Source: GWF2-38-10 sp964527595
GTDB taxonomy: Bacteria; Babelota; Babeliae; Babelales; RVW-14
DNA: 64,000 bases
Assembly: GCA_964527595.1 (NCBI GenBank)
Contig: CAZGPI010000005.1
Coordinates: 1-64,000 of the forward strand
Direction of reading: 5' to 3'
The notes beneath the pieces are model-generated. The model did not search any database, was not told where the DNA came from, and worked only from the letters and a program-made list of their open reading frames with translations. A program made the translations under genes and the position numbers. This document shows, one piece after another, positions 1 to 8,167 of the stretch; positions within the stretch are counted from its first letter, which is position 1; each line of letters begins with the position of its first letter.

Positions 1-216
1 CGCGGACTTCACTTTATCGATCTTGATGGAGTAGAAACATTTGGCGAAATTATTAATCACTTGCATCAACTTAAAAAAGGTGTTTTAATTTCGAGCCTTA
101 GACCTTTTATTGCAACCATGCTAAGTGAATGCCATGAATTTAAAGTCCTCAATGAAAAGGGTTATGTATTCCCTTCAACAGAGCAGGCGCTTTTATTTCT
201 TAAGGCAGCTAAATAA
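1..216 (+). CDS. C-terminal end of a SulP-type anion transporter (STAS domain), partial
   Basis: The reading frame is open from base 1 to a TAA at 214-216, giving 71 residues with the N-terminus outside the window. The fragment reads FIDLDGVETF, a short helix, GVLISSLRP and a final helix. This is the strand-helix pattern of STAS domains at the C-terminus of SulP-family sulfate/bicarbonate permeases, including the LRP turn where family members typically have gLrp. A free-standing anti-sigma antagonist is possible, because the membrane part is not visible. The next gene starts 17 bases downstream, so the two may be cotranscribed. Confidence 0.6.
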   Translation, partial: RGLHFIDLDGVETFGEIINHLHQLKKGVLISSLRPFIATMLSECHEFKVLNEKGYVFPSTEQALLFLKAAK

Positions 217-233
217 GCGAAAAGATTAAATAT

Positions 234-1520
234 ATGTCAACACTGTTTACACGCGGGATGCGCAAACTTTTTCTCGGCTCACAAGGACCTCTTATCTTTT
301 CACCCGTAAATCCCACAACTCAAATTGAATTTCCAGCATTAAAAAAAATCGACCTTTATATCCACATTCCATTTTGCAAGAGCGCTTGCCCTTACTGTCC
401 TTACAACAAAATTCATTATGATAAAACCTTAACTCAACCATATCTTAATGCATTGCTTGCAGAAATCGATCACTACCACAATATATTTGGACGGTTAGAA
501 ATACCATCTATTTACATTGGTGGAGGAACCCCGACAACTTTGCTTGATGAACTCGGCTTGGTGATCCAAAAAATACACGATAAGTTCTTGGTAACCGGTG
601 ATATTTGCATCGAAACAAGCCCAACAGACTTATTAGGCCGAGAACAATCTATTCAAAAACTAGCAAGTTACGGAATTTCTCGAATAAGTCTCGGCGTTCA
701 AAGCTTTAACGACAAACACCTTCAGCTTATTGGCCGTGGCTATAAATCATCAATCCTTTACCCTATTATAGAGCGGCTTCTCGCATACAATTTCAAAACC
801 GTTAACCTTGACCTTATGTTTGCAATGCCCAACCAAACGATTGACGAGGCAATGGAAGATCTTCAAACAGCATTCAATGCTGGCGTTAATCAAATAACGC
901 TCCATTCAATGTTCAGTCTTCCTTATTCAACAGCGGGTAAATATTTGAAAATGGCTAATATCAACGCCCCCTCATTTTCTATCCGGCGCAAAATGTATAA
1001 AGAAATACACAATTTTTGCATAAAAAATGGATTTGAACGCGATACTGTTTGGATTTTCAAGCGCGGTGATGGCCCGCGCTATTCGTCAGTTGCACGAGAA
1101 AACTACTTGGGCATCGGTGCCGGTGCTGTTTCACATCTTCCGGGAATGTTTTTTCTCAATACATTCGTCGCTAAAGTCTATATTGCAGCTAATCTCAACC
1201 ACCAAAGTGCTATTGCATTAAAAATGAATTTTTCAGATGAAATGACGCAATATTGCTGGCTTTATTGGCAATTTTATAATACCTTTATTCCTAAGAAGGA
1301 ACTGCGAGAACGATTCGGAACCCACAATAAAAAAATAATTATTCTTTTCAAAATTCTTAAAACAACGGGCTTATGCCGAGAAACGGATACCAATTACGAA
1401 CTTACTGAATCTGGCGCCTTTTGGTTTTGTCTTACACAAAAAAAACTTGTTATCGATCCTATGAATAACGTTTGGTCAACCGCAATGAAGGACCCATGGC
1501 CACAAGAAATACGCCTATAA
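234..1520 (+). CDS. HemW/HemN-like radical SAM protein
   Basis: This 428-residue protein resembles the HemW/oxygen-independent coproporphyrinogen oxidase family. The radical SAM cluster motif is near residue 47 (HIPFCKSACPYC, i.e. CxxxCxxC), followed by GGGTPTTL (SAM contact) near 97 and GVQSFNDKHL near 153. The C-terminal winged-helix-like portion is also present. Family members either oxidise coproporphyrinogen III (HemN) or handle heme as chaperones (HemW); sequence alone does not decide, and no other heme gene is visible here. The first ATG has only a weak ribosome binding site, and an ATG at 258 is an alternative. The 3' end overlaps the start of the downstream isomerase gene, suggesting translational coupling. 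Confidence 0.8.
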   Translation: MSTLFTRGMRKLFLGSQGPLIFSPVNPTTQIEFPALKKIDLYIHIPFCKSACPYCPYNKIHYDKTLTQPYLNALLAEIDHYHNIFGRLEIPSIYIGGGTPTTLLDELGLVIQKIHDKFLVTGDICIETSPTDLLGREQSIQKLASYGISRISLGVQSFNDKHLQLIGRGYKSSILYPIIERLLAYNFKTVNLDLMFAMPNQTIDEAMEDLQTAFNAGVNQITLHSMFSLPYSTAGKYLKMANINAPSFSIRRKMYKEIHNFCIKNGFERDTVWIFKRGDGPRYSSVARENYLGIGAGAVSHLPGMFFLNTFVAKVYIAANLNHQSAIALKMNFSDEMTQYCWLYWQFYNTFIPKKELRERFGTHNKKIIILFKILKTTGLCRETDTNYELTESGAFWFCLTQKKLVIDPMNNVWSTAMKDPWPQEIRL

Positions 1521-2038
1521 AAGAATATGTAATCCTTGTTGATGAAAACAACCGGGAAATCGGCCAAGAAGAAAAATTGAAAACTCACGAAATAGGTGCT
1601 CTTCACCGTGCGTTTTCGGTTTTCATTTTTGATAAAAACAAACATATGCTCTTACAAAAACGAGCATATACCAAATATCATTCTGCTGGGCTATGGTCAA
1701 ATACATGCTGCGGACACCCAAGACCTGGAGAGGAAACTATTGTTGCGGCCAAAAGACGTCTCTTTGAAGAAACAGGAATTATATGCCACCTCCGCCCAGC
1801 TCATGTATTTACGTATCGCGCAGAATTATCACAAACCAACTTGATTGAGCATGAAATTGACCATGTTTTTTATGGCTTTTATAATGGTGAGCCATCGCCA
1901 AACAAAGATGAAATTGCCCAGATGCGGTGGATAGGCAACCAGGAATTATCACAAGAGCTACTACAGCAACCACAAGCCTTTACCGCATGGTTCGAGCAAG
2001 CATTTAAAGCCATGCAAGCGACAACACTAATTACTTAA
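1496..2038 (+). CDS. idi: isopentenyl-diphosphate delta-isomerase, type 1 (copy 1)
   Basis: A Nudix-fold type 1 IPP isomerase that interconverts IPP and DMAPP in isoprenoid synthesis in the cytoplasm. Visible motifs are the substrate loop WSNTCCGHPRPGE, with a Cys directly before GH at the catalytic position, the Nudix helix AAKRRLFEETGI, and the metal/catalytic EHEIDHVF. I choose the ATG at 1496 because AAGGA lies just upstream. A TTG at 1472 would add eight residues. The gene overlaps the end of the radical SAM gene by about 25 bases and is followed 119 bases later by a second, diverged copy. All catalytic residues expected for the family appear intact. Confidence 0.9.
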   Translation: MATRNTPIKEYVILVDENNREIGQEEKLKTHEIGALHRAFSVFIFDKNKHMLLQKRAYTKYHSAGLWSNTCCGHPRPGEETIVAAKRRLFEETGIICHLRPAHVFTYRAELSQTNLIEHEIDHVFYGFYNGEPSPNKDEIAQMRWIGNQELSQELLQQPQAFTAWFEQAFKAMQATTLIT

Positions 2039-2157
2039 TTTTTTTCACAACAGATTTGACTTTTTATGTTAGTCTACGTAAAAATTAAGGCATGAAAATT
2101 ATGCAAAGCGCCAAAAAAAGCAAGGCGTTAGTTCATCGAAAACGCAAGGAGCATCAC

Positions 2158-2739
2158 ATGGAACGCAAAGTAATATTGGTCGATCAGCAGGGGCGAGAAA
2201 TCGGCGCAGAATCGCTTCTTAAAGCACACACCGAAGGTACGCTCCATCGCTCGTTTGGCATTTTTATCGTTAATTCTCAAAATCAAATGCTCATTCAAAA
2301 AAGAACCCTTAATAAAATACATTCTGGTGGCCTTTGGTGCAACGCATGCGCAAGTCATCCAAAGCCCGGAGAAAAAACAATCGATGCTGCACACAGGCGA
2401 CTCAATGAAGAAATGGGAATCGATTGCCAATTACAAGAGGCATTTACCTTTATTTATCAAGTAAGTTTTGAAAAAAATCAGATCTGTGAACACGAATTTG
2501 GGCATGTATTTATCGGTTTTTGTGACGACGTTCCTCAACCAAGCCCTGAGGAAGTTGATGAATATCGATGGGTGCCCCTCGATCGCCTTTCACGCGACAT
2601 CATTGATCATCCAGCCCAATATGCCTACTGGTTTAAGCGGGCTTTTGATAGTGTAATCTTGTTCATCAAGGATTTTAAAAAGGAACAAGGCACCATTAAT
2701 AATAATATTCATGAATCGATCAAAGGAATAAACCCTTAA
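2158..2739 (+). CDS. IPP isomerase-like Nudix protein (copy 2, catalytic Cys replaced)
   Basis: A paralogue of the preceding gene, 193 residues from the ATG at 2158, which has AAGGAG six bases upstream; the frame is open further upstream to an ATG at 2092. It keeps the fold and the EHEFGHVF metal/Glu motif. The active-site loop, however, reads WCNACASHPKPGE. Aligned with the canonical NxxCGHP or NTCCSHP loop, the catalytic Cys is Ala and a Cys sits one position earlier. It may therefore be a non-canonical isomerase or a Nudix hydrolase on a related substrate. A lysine-rich C-terminal tail of about 25 residues is not found in copy 1. Confidence 0.8.
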   Translation: MERKVILVDQQGREIGAESLLKAHTEGTLHRSFGIFIVNSQNQMLIQKRTLNKIHSGGLWCNACASHPKPGEKTIDAAHRRLNEEMGIDCQLQEAFTFIYQVSFEKNQICEHEFGHVFIGFCDDVPQPSPEEVDEYRWVPLDRLSRDIIDHPAQYAYWFKRAFDSVILFIKDFKKEQGTINNNIHESIKGINP

Positions 2740-2808
2740 TGCTGGAGGGCTATGACTAAATCTTCGCTTTTCTTAATTGTCTCTAATTTTATATAAAAAG
2801 GATCCCGC

Positions 2809-3414
2809 ATGAAAGTACTTAACAAGTTACTATTCCTTGGGCTTATCCTATCAATCTTCTGCTCAAATTCATTATTGGCAATGGAAACCAAAGAAGAAAT
2901 AGCTCCGGCGGCAGAAACCAAGCCAATGCCTATCAATTTTGGCACTCCTATCGAAAAACCATGTTGCTGCATATTATGCATCCCTAGTTTTATTAAGTGT
3001 TGTTGCTCATGTGTTAGTTGCTCCATTAAGCATGGCGATGTTGCAATAAAAATCGGTGAGGCTATTGCTTTACCATTTCCAGAAGCAGAAATAATACTGT
3101 TAATTCTTGATCAAATGTTTAAAGTCTCAAAAATACATTTATATGAACTGGCAGACAAATGTAAAAAATCGGGCGAAACCCTTTCAGCAGATTTTGTTGC
3201 CGCACTTTTAAAACACAATATCGACATCAGGCCATACATAAATACTGATGGCACCGTAAAACCAGAACTTGCCGCAGTAGCAAACGAAACAATCAAGGTT
3301 CAAGATGCCACCTCTCGAGGCGGCGACCCTATAGTACACATCAGCCTTTGTTCGGCACCGGAAATGTATAATGGTTTTCTGAGTAAACGCATGCTCTATC
3401 AAGTTGCCGAATAA
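2809..3414 (+). CDS. secreted hypothetical protein with cysteine cluster
   Basis: Not recognised. The 201-residue product begins with a clear signal peptide (MKVLNKLLFLGLILSIFCSN, cleavage likely after LLA). An unusually Cys-dense stretch at residues 46-67 follows (KPCCCILCIP, then KCCCSCVSC), about nine cysteines in 22 residues. The rest is mixed helical with an acidic/neutral composition. An AAAGGAT ribosome binding site precedes the start. The Cys block could bind metal, carry lipid or form disulfides; nothing in the neighbourhood decides. A rho-independent terminator follows at 3437. Confidence 0.6.
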   Translation: MKVLNKLLFLGLILSIFCSNSLLAMETKEEIAPAAETKPMPINFGTPIEKPCCCILCIPSFIKCCCSCVSCSIKHGDVAIKIGEAIALPFPEAEIILLILDQMFKVSKIHLYELADKCKKSGETLSADFVAALLKHNIDIRPYINTDGTVKPELAAVANETIKVQDATSRGGDPIVHISLCSAPEMYNGFLSKRMLYQVAE

Positions 3415-3435
3415 TTTTAGTAGCCGTTAATCTTT

Positions 3436-3475
3436 AAAAAGAGGGTAATTATCACCTTAGTTACCCTCTTTTATT
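3436..3475 (+). terminator. rho-independent terminator
   Basis: The arms AAAAGAGGGTAA (3437-3448) and TTACCCTCTTTT (3461-3472) pair perfectly around a 12-base loop, and the second arm ends in a T-run. It closes the secreted Cys-rich gene. Confidence 0.8.
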
Positions 3476-3565
3476 GGTAGAATGAGAAAAAATTGACAGG
3501 ATCTCCGATAAATTATAGAACTAGTAGGTGAACAACGTGTTAATTGATACCTATTTGGGGACAAA

Positions 3566-3967
3566 ATGCAAACCGAATCTTGTAAAAAAACGCTCGTAAA
3601 TTTTGTAAAAAAAGAATGGGGCCATGAAGAATGGATCGTCAACAACGATAAGTATTGTGGCAAAAAATTAGTCTTTAAAGAAGGCTATCATTTTTCCATG
3701 CATTGCCACAAAATCAAAGACGAAACCTTTTATGTACTCTCCGGCAAACTGTACCTTGAAACAGAATATAACGGCGTTAAAGAATCGCATCTATTACAAT
3801 CGGGTGAGATTGTCCATATAAAACCAAACATGTACCATCGCCTCACCGCCATTTTGGACGCCGAAATTATCGAATTTTCAACCCATCATATGGACGAAGA
3901 TTCTTACCGCATAAGCCCAAGTGGCAAAATAGATGTAAAAACGCTAAAACTTGATCACATCCAATAG
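3566..3967 (+). CDS. cupin-domain protein, sugar-phosphate isomerase-like
   Basis: A single-cupin protein of 133 residues. WGHEEW near residue 18 resembles the entry to the isomerase domain of GDP-mannose pyrophosphorylase/mannose-6-phosphate isomerase type II proteins. Cupin motif 1 follows (FSMHCHKIKDETFYVLSGK, with two His and one Glu as metal ligands). Motif 2 includes GEIVHIKPNMYHRL. A metal-binding beta barrel acting on a sugar or sugar phosphate is the best guess, but the substrate cannot be read. A GGGGAC element precedes the ATG. The GerMN-like gene begins 15 bases downstream, so they are probably cotranscribed. Confidence 0.7.
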   Translation: MQTESCKKTLVNFVKKEWGHEEWIVNNDKYCGKKLVFKEGYHFSMHCHKIKDETFYVLSGKLYLETEYNGVKESHLLQSGEIVHIKPNMYHRLTAILDAEIIEFSTHHMDEDSYRISPSGKIDVKTLKLDHIQ

Positions 3968-3982
3968 CCAAACGAGTTCGTT

Positions 3983-4540
3983 ATGAAAAAAGGCCCTATC
4001 GTATTTGTATTCGCCACTATTTGTTGCGTTATCGGCGCATTATTTTTCCTCATTCAACGCAAGTGGCTTATTGTACAATGGACGTTCAACACAGAGGCAA
4101 ATGAGATAACGCTCGCCAAAAAAGAAACGGTCCTCAAAAAAGACATTACATTTTCCTGGTGGAAAAATGACAAATTTCATCACGACAAATCAACGATTAT
4201 TTGGCGCCGAGACAAAAATGCTGAAAACATAAAATTAGTGATCAATAACTGGCTCAGTCATGTTAAAGGTGAAAAAGTCCTTGAATCGTCTATCTCCATA
4301 GACTCAGTCGTATTATCACAATCGGAACAAGAAGCATATATATCGTTTAATCAAACATTTTCATGGAAAGAATGGTCAATATTCAAAAAGTGGATGCTCA
4401 TCGATAGTCTTTGTAAAACAATTAAAAGTACCGGACTGCCAATTAAGTATATTTCTATATTGGTCAACCACGAACCAATGCTCGATGAACACCTGGACTT
4501 CTCCCACCCTTGGTCAATTGATGGATTTATGGAAGAGTAA
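3983..4540 (+). CDS. membrane-anchored GerMN-like domain protein
   Basis: The product is 185 residues: an N-terminal membrane segment (residues about 5-24) and a presumed extracytoplasmic domain. The C-terminal half has the order expected of GerMN domains: a SIDSVVLSQSEQEAYISFN strand block, then a helix containing LIDSLCKTI, then IKYISILVNHE and the ending DEHLDFSHPW. That ending closely resembles the HLDLSRP ending of GerM/lipoprotein LpqB-type domains. GerMN domains occur in spore-germination proteins and cell-wall proteins, often with amidases. No sporulation genes are seen here, so a peptidoglycan-linked role is more likely. The recognition rests on motif shape only. Confidence 0.55.
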   Translation: MKKGPIVFVFATICCVIGALFFLIQRKWLIVQWTFNTEANEITLAKKETVLKKDITFSWWKNDKFHHDKSTIIWRRDKNAENIKLVINNWLSHVKGEKVLESSISIDSVVLSQSEQEAYISFNQTFSWKEWSIFKKWMLIDSLCKTIKSTGLPIKYISILVNHEPMLDEHLDFSHPWSIDGFMEE

Positions 4541-4558
4541 AAATCTAAGGAGATTCCT

Positions 4559-5113
4559 ATGTTTTCTATTCGCCTTACCGTAACGCCAATATTCCTTGCT
4601 CTGGCTCAACTTTTTCTTGGTAATTTACACAGCAAATCGATTCAACCAACCCGTAAATTTAATACGGCCGCCTTTTTCCATGGGCTTGCCAACACGTGCG
4701 CACAAGCAGGCAACACCATTTCTGCCCAAACAGCACAAGAAAAACAGCAAGCGGCTTGTAACATGCTCTCTTCGGCGATGCAAACGGCGGCAACATTGTC
4801 AGAAAAAACACATAAACGATCGATCTCTTTGGATGATGATTTAGCAAACATTAACAAATTCACCATAAACTTTCTTAATGCTATGTCGCCAGAAGAAAAG
4901 GCCCAGCTTTTACCAGCTAATTGTATCCACTTGAGAGCAATTACTGAGCTGCAAAATGAAGATGTGCAAACTCAATTTATTAGCCTAACGCTTGCAAGCG
5001 AAAAAGATGGCCCAGCGTTAATGGGAGAACTTTTATCAGTCTTCAAAGCAATTATCGTTGACCAAATAAATGAACTTTTTGACACCCTCGAACCAACCAA
5101 TGCTACACACTAA
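4559..5113 (+). CDS. secreted hypothetical protein
   Basis: Not recognised. This 184-residue protein has a signal peptide (residues 1-25, ending near LHSKS) and is otherwise alpha-helical, with Ala/Gln/Thr-rich helices at residues 38-80 and an acidic C-terminal part. The ATG is preceded by a strong AAGGAG. Its 3' end overlaps the likely start of the phosphatidylserine decarboxylase gene by 14 bases, pointing to translational coupling and an envelope location for both products. Confidence 0.6.
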   Translation: MFSIRLTVTPIFLALAQLFLGNLHSKSIQPTRKFNTAAFFHGLANTCAQAGNTISAQTAQEKQQAACNMLSSAMQTAATLSEKTHKRSISLDDDLANINKFTINFLNAMSPEEKAQLLPANCIHLRAITELQNEDVQTQFISLTLASEKDGPALMGELLSVFKAIIVDQINELFDTLEPTNATH

Positions 5114-6104
5114 ACGTTTGATTATCATTGGCATATTTTTGTTAACAGTCATTGATATACCAATATTTGCCAACCTAAATAATCGAAGCGCCGTGAATAA
5201 TAAAAACAATGCTCAAACATTAATCATCCAACCGGCCCAACTTATGCATGAGGGAAAATTGATCAGTGAAGAAACTGATGGATTTGGGTTGCTTTCGTTT
5301 CTTTATGCCAACAATATTGGGCAGAAAAGTCTTCCTTTTTTCAAGCTTCAAGTTGTTAGTAAACTCTATGGTGCATATCAAGATTCTTTCGTAAGCAAGT
5401 ACAAAATAGCCGCGTTTGTTAAAAAACATCACATAAATCTTGATGACTTTGAACAACCCAAAAACGGCTATCAATCATTCAATGATTTCTTTATCAGAAA
5501 AATCAAACCCGGGCGGCGCCCAATCGAAAAAACACCGAAAACGCTCATTGCTCCGGCTGACAGTAAATTGTTTGTCATCCCAGTAATTACCCAGGACATA
5601 ACATTTTTTGTCAAAAAGCTCCCCTTTAATCTCGAAACTTTCTTACAAAATAGCCAATTAGCCGCTGATTACTCAAATGGAACCATGCTTATATTTCGGC
5701 TGGCACCTTATGATTACCACCGCTTTCATTTTCCTGCGGCCGGAATACCAGAAGCCCCAATCGTTATTGATGGGCAATTAGATTCGGTTAATCCTCTTGT
5801 TTACAAATCAGGCGTTCAGCCATTAATGACCAATGTTCGACATGTGATTAAGTTTATTACAAATGAATTTGATACCGTACTTATGATCCCAGTTGGCGCC
5901 ATGATGGTTGGAAAAATAATTGAAACATATAACCCAAGCCAAAAAATTGGAAAAGGCGATGAAGCTGGGTATTTTTCTTTTGGTGGTTCAACCGTTGTTT
6001 TGCTTTTCAAGCCAGGAGTAATTAAGCTCAAACAAGATTTAATCGAAAACTCTGAGCAAGGATTTGAAACCGTAGTTAAAATGGGGCAAGCAATTACCTC
6101 CTAG
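5100..6104 (+). CDS. psd: phosphatidylserine decarboxylase with N-terminal signal peptide
   Basis: Decarboxylates phosphatidylserine to phosphatidylethanolamine using a self-generated pyruvoyl group. The C-terminal self-cleavage motif is FGGSTVVLLF, with the Ser that becomes pyruvoyl; this GGST form is seen in type II-like enzymes in place of LGST. Also visible are FNDFFIRKIKPGRRP, APADSK, and YHRFHFPAAG with the catalytic His. I place the start at 5100 because MLHTKRLIIIGIFLLTVIDI forms a compact hydrophobic signal or anchor; an ATG at 5070 would add ten polar residues. The family usually sits on the cytoplasmic face of the membrane, so the signal sequence is odd. No phosphatidylserine synthase gene is nearby. 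Confidence 0.85.
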   Translation: MLHTKRLIIIGIFLLTVIDIPIFANLNNRSAVNNKNNAQTLIIQPAQLMHEGKLISEETDGFGLLSFLYANNIGQKSLPFFKLQVVSKLYGAYQDSFVSKYKIAAFVKKHHINLDDFEQPKNGYQSFNDFFIRKIKPGRRPIEKTPKTLIAPADSKLFVIPVITQDITFFVKKLPFNLETFLQNSQLAADYSNGTMLIFRLAPYDYHRFHFPAAGIPEAPIVIDGQLDSVNPLVYKSGVQPLMTNVRHVIKFITNEFDTVLMIPVGAMMVGKIIETYNPSQKIGKGDEAGYFSFGGSTVVLLFKPGVIKLKQDLIENSEQGFETVVKMGQAITS

Positions 6105-6161
6105 GGAGGTGCAGGAGGGAACGGCCTGCATTAAAAATACAACCAAGGCGTTCCCCCTTGG
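6097..6161 (+). promoter_or_regulatory. structured RNA region with possible kissing hairpins between psd and rpe
   Basis: Three inverted repeats follow one another: CCTCC-TAG-GGAGG (6097-6109, with the psd stop codon in its loop), TGCAGG/CCTGCA (6110-6115, 6125-6130) and CCAAGG/CCTTGG (6143-6148, 6156-6161). The loop of the second contains GGGAACG (6117-6123), the exact complement of the CGTTCCC loop of the third (6149-6155). The structure lies 37 bases upstream of the rpe start codon. It could form kissing loops or refold into one long stem. There is no T-run, so a plain terminator is unlikely. Its function is unknown. Confidence 0.45.
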
Positions 6162-6197
6162 AAACCCCCTGAAAAAAAACTAGTATGGAGATCCGTA

Positions 6198-6854
6198 ATG
6201 AAGATTTATCCTTCTCTCATTTCAGCCGATATCCTCAATTTATCCTCAGTCATTTCGCAATTCAATACCTTATGTGACGGATACCATATAGACATTATGG
6301 ACGGACATTTTGTGCCAAATTTAACCTGGGGACCAATCTTTAGTAACACCATTGCTAAAAAAACAGAACTCCCCTTGCACATTCACCTCATGGTCTCCGA
6401 CCCAACAACAATTGCGGCTCGACTTAGTCCACGAGCACAAGATTGCGTCACCTTCCACTATGAAGCCATAAAAAAAACGACCGATATTCTTCCAACGATT
6501 GCCCATCTAAAAAATATGCGTTGCCAAGTTGGTATGGCAATTAACCCAGAAACACCAGCATCGGCAATTGAACCATATCTTGGACACCTTGATTCACTTA
6601 CCATTATGTCGGTCAATCCAGGCTCATCAGGCCAACAATTTATTCCAAGTGTTCTGGAAAAAATTGCTCAACTGGTCAATCTCCGAACAACCGTTAACCC
6701 AAAGTTATCCTTAATCATCGACGGCGGCGTCGGCGCCAAAAATATTGCAGAATTGGCTAAAACAGGCGTCGATTCCTGCGCAATGGCATCGGCAATCTTT
6801 TCTGCTTTTAGTCCAGAAGATGCAATTAATCATCTCTACAAACTCGCCCAATAA
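6198..6854 (+). CDS. rpe: ribulose-phosphate 3-epimerase
   Basis: A 218-residue TIM-barrel enzyme of the pentose phosphate pathway that interconverts ribulose 5-phosphate and xylulose 5-phosphate. Diagnostic segments are PSLISAD at the N-terminus, HIDIMDGHFVPN (metal-binding His and Asp), LHIHLMV, NPGSSGQ and LIIDGGV (the second catalytic Asp). Length matches the family. GGAGATCC precedes the ATG. Other pentose phosphate genes are not in the window. The leader contains a possible kissing-hairpin structure, and a terminator follows directly. Confidence 0.95.
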   Translation: MKIYPSLISADILNLSSVISQFNTLCDGYHIDIMDGHFVPNLTWGPIFSNTIAKKTELPLHIHLMVSDPTTIAARLSPRAQDCVTFHYEAIKKTTDILPTIAHLKNMRCQVGMAINPETPASAIEPYLGHLDSLTIMSVNPGSSGQQFIPSVLEKIAQLVNLRTTVNPKLSLIIDGGVGAKNIAELAKTGVDSCAMASAIFSAFSPEDAINHLYKLAQ

Positions 6855-6855
6855 A

Positions 6856-6892
6856 AAAGCCCCGGCTAAAGAACCGGGGCACAAACTTTTTT
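6856..6892 (+). terminator. rho-independent terminator, convergent
   Basis: GCCCCGG (6859-6865) pairs with CCGGGGC (6874-6880) across an 8-base loop, followed by ACAAACTTTTTT. An A-run precedes the stem, so it may also serve the leftward gene that ends at 6913. Confidence 0.85.
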
Positions 6893-6912
6893 CAGTCTTT
6901 TTCAAATATCTT

Positions 6913-7953
6913 TTAATTCACAAATCGAGGACCGGGCTGGTATTCAGCACCATGAACAAAAACACGATCAGGAGTATAATCACCATCATCGGAGTCTATA
7001 CGGTCCTTTTCGGTACGTTCATTCATGTACCCGGCGATATACATCAAACTATTGATGCGCCTATTAAAGCGCGGAGCAAGATCGCGGCCAATCTCGCTGA
7101 TAGCGGCTTCTCCAAAAGCATCATAAATTTCACCAATCACTGGATCTATATATTCGTTACAAATCCTACGTGATTCTTCAACATTTGTTGCATCAGATCC
7201 AATTAACATATTTTCAGGAAAAATTAATGGCTTGAAGTAAATAACAAGCATAGGGATCCTTGCTTCCTCTGTAGCAACCGAATGCTGTGCCGCTAATGGA
7301 TCAAGCGTCATTTTAAAACTTGAAACCTTGGCTTGAATCACAGGATTTGTCATCAATAATTGAGCCAAAATATTTGCACACAAAAACAAATATTCAGGCT
7401 TAACCTGGATATGGAGCTTAAAATGACAACTTTTTCCATCGGCCTGACGAGAGACCGTCCGTCCCGCTGGCGTATTGGCTAAAAAGCGCAACCAAAGTCC
7501 ACCTTCTCTGCTTATATTTTTATAATAAAGATCAGCCTGGTCCTTTACATGAGATTCATGAGCATTAACAATGGACGGATATCGTAAACGAAATTGAACA
7601 ACCTGCTGCGCAATAACGCGTTTAGCATCATCCGACAATCCCGCAAGGTCTTCCCCAATCCCCAAACGACGAAAAACCCCTTCCCCATCCAATGCTTCGG
7701 TAAGTAAAAAACCAGCATCAGAAAACCAAAGCACATTAAACATATGATCTAAAGCAATAGAAGGATATCGACTGATAAATTCAAGCAACTCAACATCAGG
7801 TCCGCCAACGGCAGGGGCTTCAGCGGCGACTACATTTTCAATGGCTTCACCAACGATTCTTTGCCTTTTACGCTCCGGCTCCATTGCAGCCAATGAACTC
7901 ATACAAAAACAAAGCGTGATTATGGTAATAAAAGCATTTGTTGGCTTATTCAT
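6913..7953 (-). CDS. secreted hypothetical protein
   Basis: Not recognised. The frame is open to 8037, but I place the start at 7953. There MNKPTNAFITIITLCFCMSS forms a clear signal peptide with likely cleavage after SLAA, and AGGATATT precedes the ATG. The mature protein of about 320 residues starts with a basic patch (EPERKRQR). It appears mainly alpha-helical, with a beta segment around FKLHIQVKPEYLFLC. No catalytic motif was seen. It faces rpe tail to tail across a shared terminator. Its small basic motif after the cleavage site could be a processing or targeting element, but that is a guess. Confidence 0.6.
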   Translation of the reverse strand: MNKPTNAFITIITLCFCMSSLAAMEPERKRQRIVGEAIENVVAAEAPAVGGPDVELLEFISRYPSIALDHMFNVLWFSDAGFLLTEALDGEGVFRRLGIGEDLAGLSDDAKRVIAQQVVQFRLRYPSIVNAHESHVKDQADLYYKNISREGGLWLRFLANTPAGRTVSRQADGKSCHFKLHIQVKPEYLFLCANILAQLLMTNPVIQAKVSSFKMTLDPLAAQHSVATEEARIPMLVIYFKPLIFPENMLIGSDATNVEESRRICNEYIDPVIGEIYDAFGEAAISEIGRDLAPRFNRRINSLMYIAGYMNERTEKDRIDSDDGDYTPDRVFVHGAEYQPGPRFVN

Positions 7954-8167
7954 AATATCCTCAAATTGTAACGGTTTAAAATCAAGACTATATAAAACAG
8001 ATGCTTTAACTTTTGCACAAAATAGCCAACTTGTCAATAACCAGCCTTTCGGAAAAGAATCTTTACGAGGAATTTAAGGCAAGCCTTTTGCTTCCCCCTT
8101 TTTCGGTATAAACTAGTATCAGCTAAAGAAAATTATGCAGGCAAAAATCTATTAGTGAAAGGTTGGT

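Noticed and set aside
2736..3026. Minus-strand open frame of 96 codons overlapping the Cys-rich secreted gene
   Set aside because: The plus-strand gene has a signal peptide, ribosome binding site and terminator; the minus frame has none of these.
3983..5113. Type II or chaperone-usher secretion genes among the small secreted proteins
   Set aside because: No motif beyond the signal peptides and the GerMN-like ending supports this.
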